Assembly (NCBI GenBank): GCA_963969345.1
Contig: OZ017768.1
Span: 2,752,718 to 2,816,717, forward strand
DNA from: Turbatrix aceti
Taxonomy: Eukaryota > Nematoda > Chromadorea > Rhabditida > Panagrolaimidae
DNA length: 64,000 bases
Direction of reading: 5' to 3'
Below the pieces are notes generated by a model, which saw only the letters and a program-made list of their open reading frames with translations, made no database searches and had not been told where the DNA came from. The translations under genes and the position numbers were made by a program. Positions 31,645 to 42,141 of this stretch are shown here, piece by piece; position 1 is the first letter of the stretch; every line of letters starts with the position of its first letter.

Positions 31645-33069
31645 GATGGAGTCGAGTCGTTGATACGTGCACGCCGGGTCGGGAGATTTAGTAGTCACTC
31701 GTCATCTGAAGAAAAACAAACAAAGATAACGGTCAACAAAAAACTCAAAAAAAAAGTTTGACACGTTATTTTCAACTTCATTCGCATATTTTTTGTAACT
31801 TCGAAAAAAAAAGAAGAAAACAGAAGCGATAAAAATAAATATACGTCATCACAAGAATTCGCTCATTCATTTACCACGACCATCATCCAACATTGAACTC
31901 GCAAATGCGATTGCAATTGTCCAGGAGCCACGTTGCTTGGCGAAGTGTCCTCCTCCAATTGGTCGTCCTGGACGCTGGCCGGAGGAAACCCCGGCTTCCC
32001 ATCAAATTTATTCCTCCTTCGCCACCCGCTGCTTTGTGCTTGTTCTTCCGTTTATCGGTCGGGGTTGAAAGTTTTCCCTCCACATTCATCGCCTTCCGCG
32101 TTATTGATTGTCTTGTTTTGGCAGCTGAGGATTTGCTTTCTCTTTTTTTCTTTCTTGTGCACTCTTCCACAAATCTCGTTATTATAAAACAGGGGCTTAG
32201 TTGGTTGGGAGAAAAAAAGGACGAGATGAGTGCTCATAGAACAGTCGTAATCGTAATAAGAATGAATGCATTTGCAGATGAATGTGTTTTTATTACACAT
32301 CCATTTATCGATAGATCGATCGCCAGGTGGTGGATTTAACTGCGATCTCGAGGTGTCTGTTGTTTTATAAACTCATCGATGAATCAGTTTGAAAAAAAAT
32401 TCGGGATCAAAAATGCTTTATGAGTCATTTTATTCACACAACAAGCCACAAGTCGATTTTTTTCAACGTAAGATTATACGTAAGCCAGCCGCCCGTTATC
32501 TTTTTTTCAACTTGTCAATGCCTCACGTCATCGTTATTCATTACACAGTAAACACTGTATAGGAACGCTATCTGTCTTCCAGAATGTCTCTTATCAGTTC
32601 TTTTCCCTACCACACCTTGCTTTCAGTCTTCATACCAGTATTATTGCATTAGGATTAATATTCAATTGCACCACATGAAAAAACAAAAGGACGGAAAGCA
32701 ATATTTTTTATAACTTTTATAATCACGATCTAAAAATAGTAAACTTGTTCGCTTCGAGACCAATCGCTATCAAATACGGTCAAATCATTCGTATCGTAAA
32801 GTTTTTCCTGTCGAGGCCAAAAAACCTAGTTTCCTTTTTTTGAAAAGTCCTAAAATATTTCCCGTCAAGACAAAAAACCTACATAATTTTCCGATTCTGT
32901 CCCCAAATCCCAAATTCAACCATCGCTTTCGGAATTTATCGGTTCAAACAGTTTCAAAAATTCGAAATTGAGAGCATACAAATTATTAAAGCAAGTCGAA
33001 AAGAATGTAACAAATAACCAAGATAATCAGAGAGTCAGTAACAGCCGTCATGTCATGGTACCTGTCTGC
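31645..33069. other. Intergenic, mannosidase to PMP3 gene A
   Basis: No gene is supported. The mannosidase leader with its acceptor and upstream frame occupies about 31645-31715. About 31860-32180 is moderately GC-rich but has no convincing frame. The rest is A/T-rich with several CGAGACCAAT-type motif copies (for example 32754-32768). Confidence 0.5.
31688..31705 (-). promoter_or_regulatory. Short upstream open reading frame in mannosidase leader
   Basis: Directly after a TTCTTCAG acceptor the sequence reads ATG ACG AGT GAC TAC TAA (peptide M-T-S-D-Y). The main start lies 44 bases further on. If the spliced leader is added at this acceptor, the ATG would sit almost at the start of the trans-spliced message, which could reduce translation or require leaky scanning. 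Confidence 0.5.
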
Positions 33070-33243
33070 TTAGCGTCCGCCATGGTCGTAGAAGCAGACG
33101 TAGACCGCGTGAATGACCCCCGGAAGCCAAGCGAGGAGGGTGAGGAGAATGTTGATGCAGAGATGAACCGTGCAGCCTCGGCGAATGAGGACGGCAACCG
33201 GAGGAAGCAGGATGCAGACAAGAAGAAGCAGGCAATCACACAT
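33070..33243 (-). CDS. PMP3/UPF0057 small membrane protein (copy A)
   Basis: A single-exon frame of 57 residues: MCDCLLLLVCILLPPVAVLI, then RRGCTVHLCINILLTLLAWL, then PGVIHAVYVCFYDHGGR. The LLPPVAVLI, GCT, NILLTLLAWLPGVIHAVYV pattern is the diagnostic sequence of the PMP3 (plasma membrane proteolipid 3, UPF0057) family, with two membrane-spanning helices. In yeast and plants these peptides affect membrane potential and salt tolerance; the animal role is little known. A TTTTTGCAG acceptor lies 15 bases upstream of the ATG. A second family member lies 1.1 kb away on the same strand. Confidence 0.92.
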   Translation of the reverse strand: MCDCLLLLVCILLPPVAVLIRRGCTVHLCINILLTLLAWLPGVIHAVYVCFYDHGGR

Positions 33244-34331
33244 GGCTGTCAGTCAGTCTGCAAAAATCAAAAAAATCCTCAAATTCACGTTAGACATTAA
33301 AAATAGCAAAACAACACGCACAATCACATCACGCGGAAGTAGACCTCGCGTCATGGTTACACACGTATAGATAATCCATCTGTGCATAGCAACACATCAT
33401 TCTAAGACCAAATCAATCAAAAAATGAATCATTTATTGATGAAAAGCTGCAAAATACAAACAAAAATGGTCGAGGTAAAAAAACTGGCTGGGCGCTGATA
33501 AAAAGAACAAAAAAAATATTTTCGTTTCAAGACCCAATCACTAATATTCGCTTCGCGGTTGGTTGACTGCAGCTCAGTCAGTCTATCGTAAGCTAACGGT
33601 CACGAACAGTTCTTGGATCAATAACAAAAACAAGCTGGGATCGATTTTAGCAAAACAACAAACAAAACAAGCGGGCAAGAAAGCGTACAGCAGAAATGGC
33701 AGAGAACAAACAGAACTGGCAAAAAATAGTGTCGAACGCGTTCGACGCTATTTTTGCCGCGATGCGCTACAAGTCGGGGTGGGAGTGTACCTAGCGGAAG
33801 GAGCCTATGGGGTCCACTCATGTTCATGGTGACTGACCTGCCGCACACAGCAGGCAAGCCACAGCGGAGGGAGGGAGACAGGGTAAACAGGCAGATAAGG
33901 CAGGCAGGTGAAAGAAAGCAACCGCCGGCCCGTTTTTTTACCAATGGGTTAAATTGAAGCAAAATTTACTAAATTTTTTTCAATTTGTCGAAAAATATGA
34001 GTTGAAAAGGTAAAAATACACGTTGTTATTCATAATGGGGGAGGATTACTCAAAATGAGCAAGTTTTTGGTTCATTTTTGACTGTTTTGAATAAATTTTG
34101 TTCTAAAATTTTCTTTTTTTTTTAAACCGGGCCGCCGGGCCGGGCCGGGCCGCGGGCCTACCGGGCCGGCTCGGCCCGATTGACACCCTTGACCGCGAGG
34201 GGCTCACCTTTCCCTTAATTCTACAAAATGAAAAAAAAGGAAACAAAACATCAATGCTCGTTCGCTAATGTGAGAAGGAAACGTAAAAATGGCAAGGACG
34301 GTAAAAATGAACGGCGAAAACAGGATCAAAT
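33244..34331. other. Spacer between the two PMP3 genes
   Basis: No gene is supported in this 1.1 kb. Notable contents are a CAAGACCCAATC motif copy (about 33527), a 34-bp near-perfect palindrome (33722-33755), and a very GC-rich GGGCCGG-type patch (34127-34185) ending CGATTGACACCCTTG that resembles the end of a hAT-type element. No matching second end was found. Confidence 0.45.
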
Positions 34332-34538
34332 TTAAATCATGATAAAAATAGGCCGTCGTCGATCGCCCCCATACCTGCCGTAGTAGACAATAAAAATGGC
34401 GTGAATGACCCCTGGGATCCATCCCAGGGCGGTCATTAGTATGTTGAGGGCAAAATTAATCGTGCATCCGTCTTGGATGAGGACGGCAAGTGGAGGTAAC
34501 AGCACGCAGAGCAGAAGGAGTGCGAGTGTGCAACACAT
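34332..34538 (-). CDS. PMP3/UPF0057 small membrane protein (copy B)
   Basis: A frame of 68 residues: MCCTLALLLLCVLLPPLAVL, then IQDGCTINFALNILMTALGW, then IPGVIHAIFIVYYGRYGGDR and a short tail. It has the same family signature as copy A (LLPPLAVLI, GCT, NILMTALGWIPGVIHAI) and the same gene order and strand, so the two look like a tandem duplication. The C-terminal tail is uncertain: a GGCAGGTATG donor-like site at about 34370 would replace the last dozen residues if spliced to a further exon downstream. Family members often end soon after the second helix, which fits either model. Confidence 0.88.
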   Translation of the reverse strand: MCCTLALLLLCVLLPPLAVLIQDGCTINFALNILMTALGWIPGVIHAIFIVYYGRYGGDRRRPIFIMI

Positions 34539-35240
34539 GACTTACGTATGTATGTTAGGTGGGTGACTTACCTGTCTGATGTTCGCAATTTTTTGTTGTT
34601 GTTGCGCAAAGGAAAACAGAAAATATAAGAAAGATAGGCGGCCCTGGCGTCGGACACACCGCGTGCAGGCACAACGCGTTTATATTGGCCTCGGGGCCTT
34701 TCTCCGTGTGCCCTGGACGTTTTTTATTATTACTACTAATTAATCAGCAACAATCAACATCAACACGCGCATACAGCGCGTACCACACCATTTTTTATAC
34801 ACCGTAGAAAAAACCAAAGAACAGACAGAAATGTATAATATTTAAAAAAATACACCTTTGTATATGCATTTACGTGTACATGAACACGCATGCAGGTGGA
34901 TAAAGTGAACAAAGCCCTCTTCCAAGCATTCCAGGTTTTTTGAATGAATAGATAAAAAAATCTTCCCATGCGCATGTACGCGGCTGCTTGATCGCAAACA
35001 TTAGGCCAATGTTATCTAGTTTTTTTGTCGCCCCTCGTACCATGCTACACGCGGAAAAAATGGGAAAAAAAGGAAGAAAGTATAATCAAGCACCCCGCTG
35101 TGAGGTTGGTCCCTGTGCGGAAGATAAACAACCCGCGCCCCCATGACTCACAAAGCGAAAATGTGAAAAGTGACATGATCGTAACCACGCCATTTCCCGA
35201 AAAAAAAGTTACGATATATTCAAAAAAATATATATAAATA
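34539..35240. other. Intergenic, PMP3 gene B to TRAPPC2
   Basis: No gene is supported in this 700 bp. The first 60 bp contain two GTAAGT donors on the minus strand that suggest a spliced leader exon for PMP3 copy B. The remainder is A/T-rich. Confidence 0.45.
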
Positions 35241-35837
35241 TTACACGTTGAGGAACTTTCGACCGTAATACACAGCTTTCTGCTCGAAAGCCGGAGATTT
35301 AATCGGAGAATCGTGTTCGTAGAAGGGATTCATCGAAAATTTGATATACGTCTCGTACATTTCCTGGAAAAACTGTCTGATACCCTCGTCGTTCTTGACG
35401 GTATGCAGGATGATGAAGCGCATTCGACTGGCCGTAATGAAGGCGCTCACGAACCACTCATTGAATTTGTCTATCGTCTGAAAAAGAGCACCGAGCGTCA
35501 GTTTGGAGGAAAAAAAGCAAAAACAACGATGAAACACCCTCTTTTGATATCATCGAAAGTGACGTGTTGTCGCCGTAAACAAAACAAACAAAAAAAATAT
35601 TTCGATATCAAGAAAAATACCAAAGAACTTTTAAAAGCATCAACCAACCTTAAAGTACATGTGAGGACTCTGAATCATGTATTCATCGACGATGTCTAGC
35701 GCGGCGTGGGCGATGAATTGATTGAGGTGCCGAACATCCTGTTCTCGACGTTTTTTGGGATCGACAACCGGAAATTCAATTTCGAATACCGGCTGATCTT
35801 TGTGACCAATGATAACGAAGTAGTACTCTTTTGACAT
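35241..35837 (-). CDS. TRAPPC2: TRAPPC2 / sedlin, TRAPP vesicle-tethering subunit
   Basis: Two exons, complement(join(35241..35477,35649..35837)), give 141 residues, the family length. Sedlin is a small longin-fold subunit of the TRAPP complexes, which tether vesicles and activate Rab GTPases at ER-Golgi membranes. Matching blocks are [78 protein letters not shown] and [11 protein letters not shown] with [12 protein letters not shown]. The splice donor is GTTGGT, weaker than its neighbours. An ATTTTAG acceptor lies about 30 bases upstream of the ATG. The gene is divergent from ribophorin II (626 bp between starts). Confidence 0.96.
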
Positions 35838-36463
35838 GCTCCCGCGCCGTCGTCGTCGTCCAAGCCTAAAATCAATACACAGTGGAGAATGGATGGATGG
35901 CAAAAAAATGCACAAAAACGAAAACAACAACAAAACACAAATGTCATGCGAAAAAATTGACGGAAACAAATAAAAGTGCACAAAAAGGGTAAAAGTACAA
36001 AGAAAGTTACAATCGATAGACAACGATATTTATCGTTACGCAAACGCTGCCAATAACTAATTAGCAAAAACTGGCAGTAAATAAATTTGTTGATTTCACC
36101 GAGGAAAATAACACTAAAATCAATGCGCGCAACATGCAAAAAAAATTGGAGGTGTTATCGTGGTCTGCAAAAATAATCCAGTCGATCAACGGCACTTTCA
36201 AAAATTCACGATATACAATACCCGTAATTACGATAAACCGATAATAAAAACGTTATCTTTGATGATTTCGCCGAGAATAAAAATTCCCCAAAATTAATGC
36301 GCGCAACATGCGAGACAATTTCACGCGTTGTCGCACGGCTTGTCGTAGGACGCTGAACGTGGCCGCGTTGGCAGCAAGCGAGGTAGACTTCACGTTTTTC
36401 TGTCATTTTTCTCTCTCTTCCGTGCGTTTTTCTGAACTTTTCAAATATTTCAGACAGTTTGTC
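35838..36463. other. Divergent intergenic region, TRAPPC2 / ribophorin II
   Basis: This promoter-sized gap holds a direct repeat of about 48 bp (about 36091-36138 and 36264-36311), each copy ending in TGCGCGCAACATGC. A TTTCAG acceptor 10 bases before the ribophorin start fits trans-splicing. Confidence 0.6.
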
Positions 36464-38178
36464 ATGAAGACTTCTCTTCTGATCGGTCTTGCCTTCCTCG
36501 TATCTGCCTCGTGGGCCGGTCAGCAGGCTTCGAAGCCCGCACCCGCAGCTCCGACCGTTACCCTGACCAAAACCGCTCCTGCCAAGCAGAACATTGTCGT
36601 AGACGACGTCACATACTCGGTTTACGATCGCAACGAGTCTCCCTTGCCTTCCAAGTGAGTTTTTTGTTTTTCTTCTTGGCCTATATTTTTTAACGGTATT
36701 TTGCAACTTTTAGCGTCGCTGCGAACTCGAAAGTTGCCCAGATCTCGACGGTCAACCGTAACTCAAAGATCCAGGTGACTTTTAACGTTAAAAAGCAGGG
36801 CACGGCCACTCCGATCCCTGTCGAGCAGGCTTTCGTCGCTTTTGTCCACGAAGCCACCGGGCAGGAGGCGATTTTTGTCGCCGAACAGGAAGGCGGCTCT
36901 TACGTTGCTGATTTGGTGGGTTTTTATGCTTTTCTCATGGAAAGTTGTCATTTTCCCTCTTTTTAGGATATCAAGACCCAGGAAAAGAACTTCAACGGCC
37001 TGAGCGGACGCTACACGATCCGTCTCATCGTCGGTGACTCGTCTGCCGTCAACGCGATCGACTGGACCATTGCCCAGGCCAACATCGAGGTCAACCCGCC
37101 CCCGGTCAAGCCCGTTCGCAAGTCTCAGATCATCAACTACGACTCTCTGCCGGCGATCAACCACGTTTTCCGTCAACCTGAAAAGCGTCCTCCTCAGATC
37201 ATCTCGGATACGTTTACGATTGTCTGCCTGACTCCTCTCGTTCTCCTTCTTCTACTGGTGAGTGTTTTCTTTGAACGCGATGATCTTTGGTGGGGTGCTT
37301 GATGAACAGCAACAGGTGGTAGACTTGAAATTGTGTTTTTAAGCTCGCATTTTTGTTCTTTGGGGGATTTTTTTGTTTTTTTTTAACGCAATTTTTGTTG
37401 ATCAGGGATGTTTTATTTGTTTTTTTGGCGGTTTTATGAAATTTTTTGTTTTTTTTCAGTGGCTCAAGATCGGAATCAACTTCGGCAACGTCCAGTTCTC
37501 TCTCTGGGCTCTCGGCTTCCACGCCGGTCTCATCGGCATCTTCGGCCTCTACGTCACGTTCTGGCTCCGTCTCAACATGTTCGAGACGCTCTACTACCTC
37601 GCAATCATCGGTGTACCCACTTTTGTCTCTGGTCATCGTCTGCTTCGCTCCCTCAACGAGGGTCGTCAGTGAGTGTTTTACCTAAATTTTTTGCTAAAGT
37701 ATTTTTTATATATTTTTACGATAGAAACGGGCAAAGTCCCCTTTTTTGCTGATTTTGGGTACAAAATATGTATACCAAAATCATCAAAAAGCGATCGTTC
37801 CACCCCCACTTCGGTAAACACCTTCAAGTGGGGGTGGATGCCGAATCTGTTCAGCGATCAAGATACTAATTTTCGGTCGTTGTACACCAAAACAAGAAAC
37901 GCATCATTTTGTTTTGATCGATTGAACTTTCGTCTTTTTCACGTGATGCATCACAGATCACGTATGCTTAGCGAATTTACCCGTCCACAGGTGAGGTGGA
38001 CGGACTGGTGTGTTATAGGTGCACACACGCACAGAAACAAACACAAATACACCAGCCAAGTGTCTATCACGCGGCGGCGCCCTATATTTAGTAGAAAAGA
38101 CCAAATGTTGCTTTGTTGACTAACTTCTTTTATCATCATTCTGACCGTTTTTGCAGGGCACACGCTAAGACGGAGTGA
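36464..38178 (+). CDS. ostd-1: Ribophorin II / OST delta subunit (Swp1-like)
   Basis: Five exons, join(36464..36654,36714..36915,36967..37257,37460..37668,38157..38178), give 304 residues. It is a subunit of the ER oligosaccharyltransferase, which N-glycosylates nascent proteins. Residues 1-18 are a signal peptide (MKTSLLIGLAFLVSASWA). A lumenal domain of about 190 residues includes QAFVAFVHEATGQEAIFVAE and NGLSGRYTIRLIVGDSSA. Three membrane segments follow (about 212-231, 240-262, 268-286), ending in a short tail AHAKTE. It lacks the large N-terminal part of human RPN2 (631 residues) and is the size of yeast Swp1. The last exon is only 22 nt and is supported by phase and stop. It may cooperate functionally with the ER mannosidase in this window, but they are not adjacent. 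Confidence 0.92.
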
Positions 38179-38861
38179 TTCTCCTCCTAGTCGATGGGGC
38201 TAGCAGCAGTCAGCTAGCTGAACAGTGTTCGTGTACTTCTTCAACCCACAACAGAGTACACTTGATTGTTTTTTGTTGCTTTCCTTTATTTTTCTTCAAC
38301 AATAATTTATTGCCTTGTTTTGTACCGATCCCGTCCAACGCGGGTTTTCTATTGTATTTTCTCCTTTTTTTTCCTGGCTGTTTTTGACAGCTTCGCGCTG
38401 CCAATCAAAATTGCCTAGCTTGTTTTTTGTTCCCTGATGGCTCCCCTTTTTTTGTTATAGGTGTTCGTTCTGGTCCGCGAGTAATAAATTGGTAACTTCA
38501 TGGAAGGATAAAAATTTAAAAAAAATGCAGGGTGAAACCGTTACCACGGATTACGATACTTTTTTTGGCGGAAATTTTTAAATTTGAATTTTTTGGCGGA
38601 AAATTTGAAATTTTTGGCGGGAAATCTGTAATTTGAATTTTTTTTGGCGGGAAATCTGGAATTTGAATTTAATATAAAAAAAGTAAAATAATTGTGGCCT
38701 AAAATCGTAAAATTTGATTTTTACATTAAAAAAAATCAAATAGTGGCCAAAATCTGTAAAATTTGAATTATTTACGCGGACTACGTGCCAAACAAATCAA
38801 TCACGCGTGCTGATTTGAACTCTAGTAAATAAATTTTAACACACGCATACAGGAAGTATCG
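38179..38861. other. Intergenic, ribophorin II to acyl-CoA synthetase
   Basis: No gene is supported. The middle (about 38560-38660) has three or four short copies of TTTTTGGCGGAAA(AT)TTTG, a local A/T repeat. A CATACAG acceptor lies 12 bases before the next start. Confidence 0.5.
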
Positions 38862-41800
38862 ATGTTGTCACGCCTGGCCTTTCGCTCGGTTCGCCTCGCC
38901 TCTTCGAACGCGAACTTCGCAGCCGAGGCCGGCTTCGGTCCCCGAACCGATGCCGAGTCGTACGCGTCGAAGCCGGTCATCATCAACGAAGACGGCCAGA
39001 TCACGTATGACCAGTTCAACAAGCGCATCGGCCAGATCGCGGCGTACCTGTCGAACAACCTCGGTCTCCAAAAGGGCGATCGCCTCATCGCGAGAACCAA
39101 CAAGACCCCCGACAACCTTGCCCTCTACTTTGCTACTCTTCGTCTCGGTGCCATGTTCATCCCGCTCAACCCTAACTACTCAAAGCGTGAGACCGATCAC
39201 TTTGTAAATGTGAGTAGTTTTTTGGGCCTAAAAATTATGTTTTTGTCAAAATTGGACTAAAAATATCGTAAGCCGAATCAATAGTGCACGCAACGTGCGA
39301 ATATCATCTCGGCATATTGTGTTTTCGTTTCGGAAACATTTTTTTATTATCGAGATCAAAAGCATATGTGTACTCAGCGTGAGTATTATTTAGCTTAAGA
39401 GGCAGTCTGTGACAGGATTTTGGATTAAGGTGGAGGGTGCGACCCCGTGAAAAAACAACTTCAAATGTTTTTAACCAAAGTTGTAGGCACCCCTATAGGA
39501 TTGTTAAAAAAAATTATGAAAAATTTTTCAGATGCCGGATTCTGGAGATTTGGCTTCTGAAATGTTTTTTCGTTTTGAATTTTCAACTCAATTCTTAATA
39601 GAAGCAAAAATCTGAATTTAATTTGACAAAGGTATTTTGGCACGAGGAATCGATTCCCGCACTCAGATTCCACAAAAAACATCTGTCCGCCCGGCAATTA
39701 TTGTTTTTTTGTTTTTGTTTTCATATTTTCCGCCAAAACATGCCTAATTCGTCCGAGGGGGAGGGCAAGGCATACCCTATCTTAAAGCCCGTTTTTTTGG
39801 CATCGGATGAGCAAAAACACAAAAAATTCTATGTCGGTCCCGGTGACCAAAACAGGGAAAAACCCGTCAAAACGGTCAAAAAACTGACTACGCGCTGCGC
39901 GCATCGCGATGCGCACGCGGCGACTTTTGGTGTGCTTTGCGTTCTCGTTGTTTTTTAACGACCATTTTGACGGTTTTTCCGTGTTTTGGTCACTGGGACC
40001 GACATAGAATTTTTTGTGTTTTTGCTCTTCCGATGCCAAAAAAAACGGGCTTCAAGATAGGGTATGCCTTGCCCTCCCCCTCGGACGAAATAGGCATGTT
40101 TTGGCTGAAAATATGAATACAAAAACAAAAAAAACATAATTGCCGGGCGGACAGATGTTTTTTGTGGAATCTGAGTGCGGGAATCGATTCCTCGTGCCAG
40201 AATACATTTGTCATATTAAATTCAGATTTTTGCTTCTATTAAGAATTGAGTAGAAAATTCAAAACGAAAAAACATTTCAGAAGCCAAATCTCCAGAATCC
40301 GGCATCTGAAAAATTTTTCATAATTTTTTTTAACAATCCTTTAGGGGTGCCTACAACTTTGGTTAAAAACATTTGAAGTTGTTTTTTCACGGGGTCGCCG
40401 GTCCAAAATCCTGTCACAGACAGGCTTTTAAAAATACTGTGTTTTGACCAAAACGACCCCAAATTCGGCCGAAAAATATCGTAAACTGAACTAATTATGC
40501 ACGCAACATGCGGAATTCATTCCAGCAGGAAAAACCGCAGCTGCAATATTTTCGCGCTGGGACCACATTTTTCCTATCGAAACCAAATCACCACTGATCC
40601 CCCGAATTATAGGACTCCAAACCCCGCGTTCTGATCTCCTGCAACCCCGAATCGGATATTCAGTTCAACGAACTCGTGGCGCACATCGTGCCCGAGAATA
40701 AGCTTGCCGAGGATTCCCGCAAACTCACCCCTATTCTGGACAACGAGATTGTAACCGGAAAAGATGTAGCCTCCGTGTGCTACACATCCGGCACGACCGG
40801 TCTGCCGAAGGGCGCGATGATCACGCACGGCGGCATCCTGAGCAACGCAGAGCGCACGTCAGATATCTGGCGCTTCAACGAGAATGACGTCCAGCTCCAC
40901 TGCCTGCCCGCCTACCACATCCACGGCCTCTTCATCAGTCTGAACTGCTCGCTGTTTACCCGATCAACACTCATCTATCAGCCCAAGTTTACGGTCGACA
41001 TTGCACTCAAGTGGTTGCCAAAGTCGACTGCCATGATGGGTGTGCCCACGTATTATCAGTGAGTTGAGGCAAATGGGTTACGGTTGATGCAGGAGGGGAA
41101 ATTTATTTCAGTCGATTGCTGTGGAGCGACCAATTCACCAAGGAAACGGTCAAGAATATCCGGGTCTTTGTCAGCGGATCAGCTCCTCTGAGCGGCGCTG
41201 TCTGGGAAGATTTCCGAAAGAAGACGGGTGTGCCGATCCTCGAGCGATACGGAATGACTGAAAGTGAGTATTTTGGAGAAATTTTGGCCTAAAAATGAGT
41301 TTTTATGATTTTTTTTGGTCTAAAAACGATTTTTTAGTTTTTGTTTGCTAGCGAACACGATCCCGGCACGAAACTTTTTTTTGGTTTTGGGATAATGTGA
41401 TAATGATTACGGTGCTGTGTTTACGTTCAACGGCATTTTTGAACGAATTATTGCTCGTTTGTTGAAATTTAGATCAAAAATTTAGTTTTTTATTTTTTAG
41501 GCTTCAATTTTTTTTTGGTGTTTTTGATATTGTGGCCTAAAAACGTTTTTTCAGCACTGGTCTCGACATCGAACCCCTACGATCCAGAAAAGCGCCTCGC
41601 AGGTTCCGTCGGCCCAGTCGTGCCCGGCTACCAGGTGCGCATCAACAAGGACGAGATCATCGAGTACAAAGGCGGCAGCGTGTTCGCCGGCTACTGGAAT
41701 CTCCCCGAAAAGACCAAATCCGAATTCACCGAAGACGGCTGGTTTATCACCGGCGACGTCGGGCGCATCGACGAAAACGGTTACGTGTACATCATGGGCC

Positions 41801-42141
41801 GCGGCAAGGACATGATCATCAGCGGCGGCGAGAACGTCTATCCGAAGGAAATCGAAGACGTCATGGATCACATGCCGATCATCAAGGAATCCGCCGTCGT
41901 CGCCGCTCCCCACGCCGACTTTGGCGAGGCTGTGGTCGCGGTTGTCGTCAAATCGACGGAAGGCGAATCCCTCTCCGACGACGAAGTCGCCAGACAGGTT
42001 ATTGAGACTTCCAAAAACGAACTTGCCAATTTCAAGGTCCCGAAGAAGGTCTTCGTTCTCCCCGAACTTCCTCGCAACGCGATGGGCAAGATTCAGAAGA
42101 AGCAGCTCCGCGAGGAGTACAAAAACCTCTTTGTCAAGTAG
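38862..42141 (+). CDS. Acyl-CoA synthetase, malonyl-CoA synthetase-like (ANL superfamily)
   Basis: Four exons, join(38862..39209,40613..41058,41112..41263,41555..42141), give 510 residues. ANL enzymes activate a carboxylate as an adenylate and transfer it to CoA. Motifs are the AMP/P-loop YTSGTTGLPKG (173-183), YHIHGLFISLNC, MMGVPTYYHRLL, ERYGMTET (about 316), TSNPYDPEKRLAGSVG, GWFITGDVG, GRGKDMIISGGENVYPKEIE, and LPRNAMGKIQKKQLREEY with catalytic Lys at about 494. The SNPYD and PRNAMGKIQKK blocks are closest to the MatB/ACSF3 malonyl-CoA synthetase type; substrate is therefore an inference. The N-terminus MLSRLAFRSVRLASSNA looks like a mitochondrial presequence, consistent with ACSF3. Intron 1 (39210-40612) carries a fold-back element. 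Confidence 0.9.
39405..40421. mobile_element. Fold-back element in acyl-CoA synthetase intron 1
   Basis: Two inverted arms of about 480-500 bp meet at a GC-rich centre that includes the palindrome GCGCATCGCGATGCGC (39898-39913). The outer ends share GTCTGTGACAGGATTTTGG in inverted orientation. No transposase is present, and I could not fix a target-site duplication. Outside the arms, near-identical direct copies of a segment with TGCACGCAAC(A/G)TGC lie at about 39262-39305 and 40475-40518. Confidence 0.8.

Noticed and set aside
36206..36706. A 166-codon frame antisense to the start of ribophorin II
   Set aside because: It overlaps the signal-peptide exon of a well-supported gene and crosses its promoter; no independent support.
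39623..40214. Paired frames of 74-111 codons in the second fold-back element
   Set aside because: They are mirror copies from the arms with diverging ends and no family resemblance.
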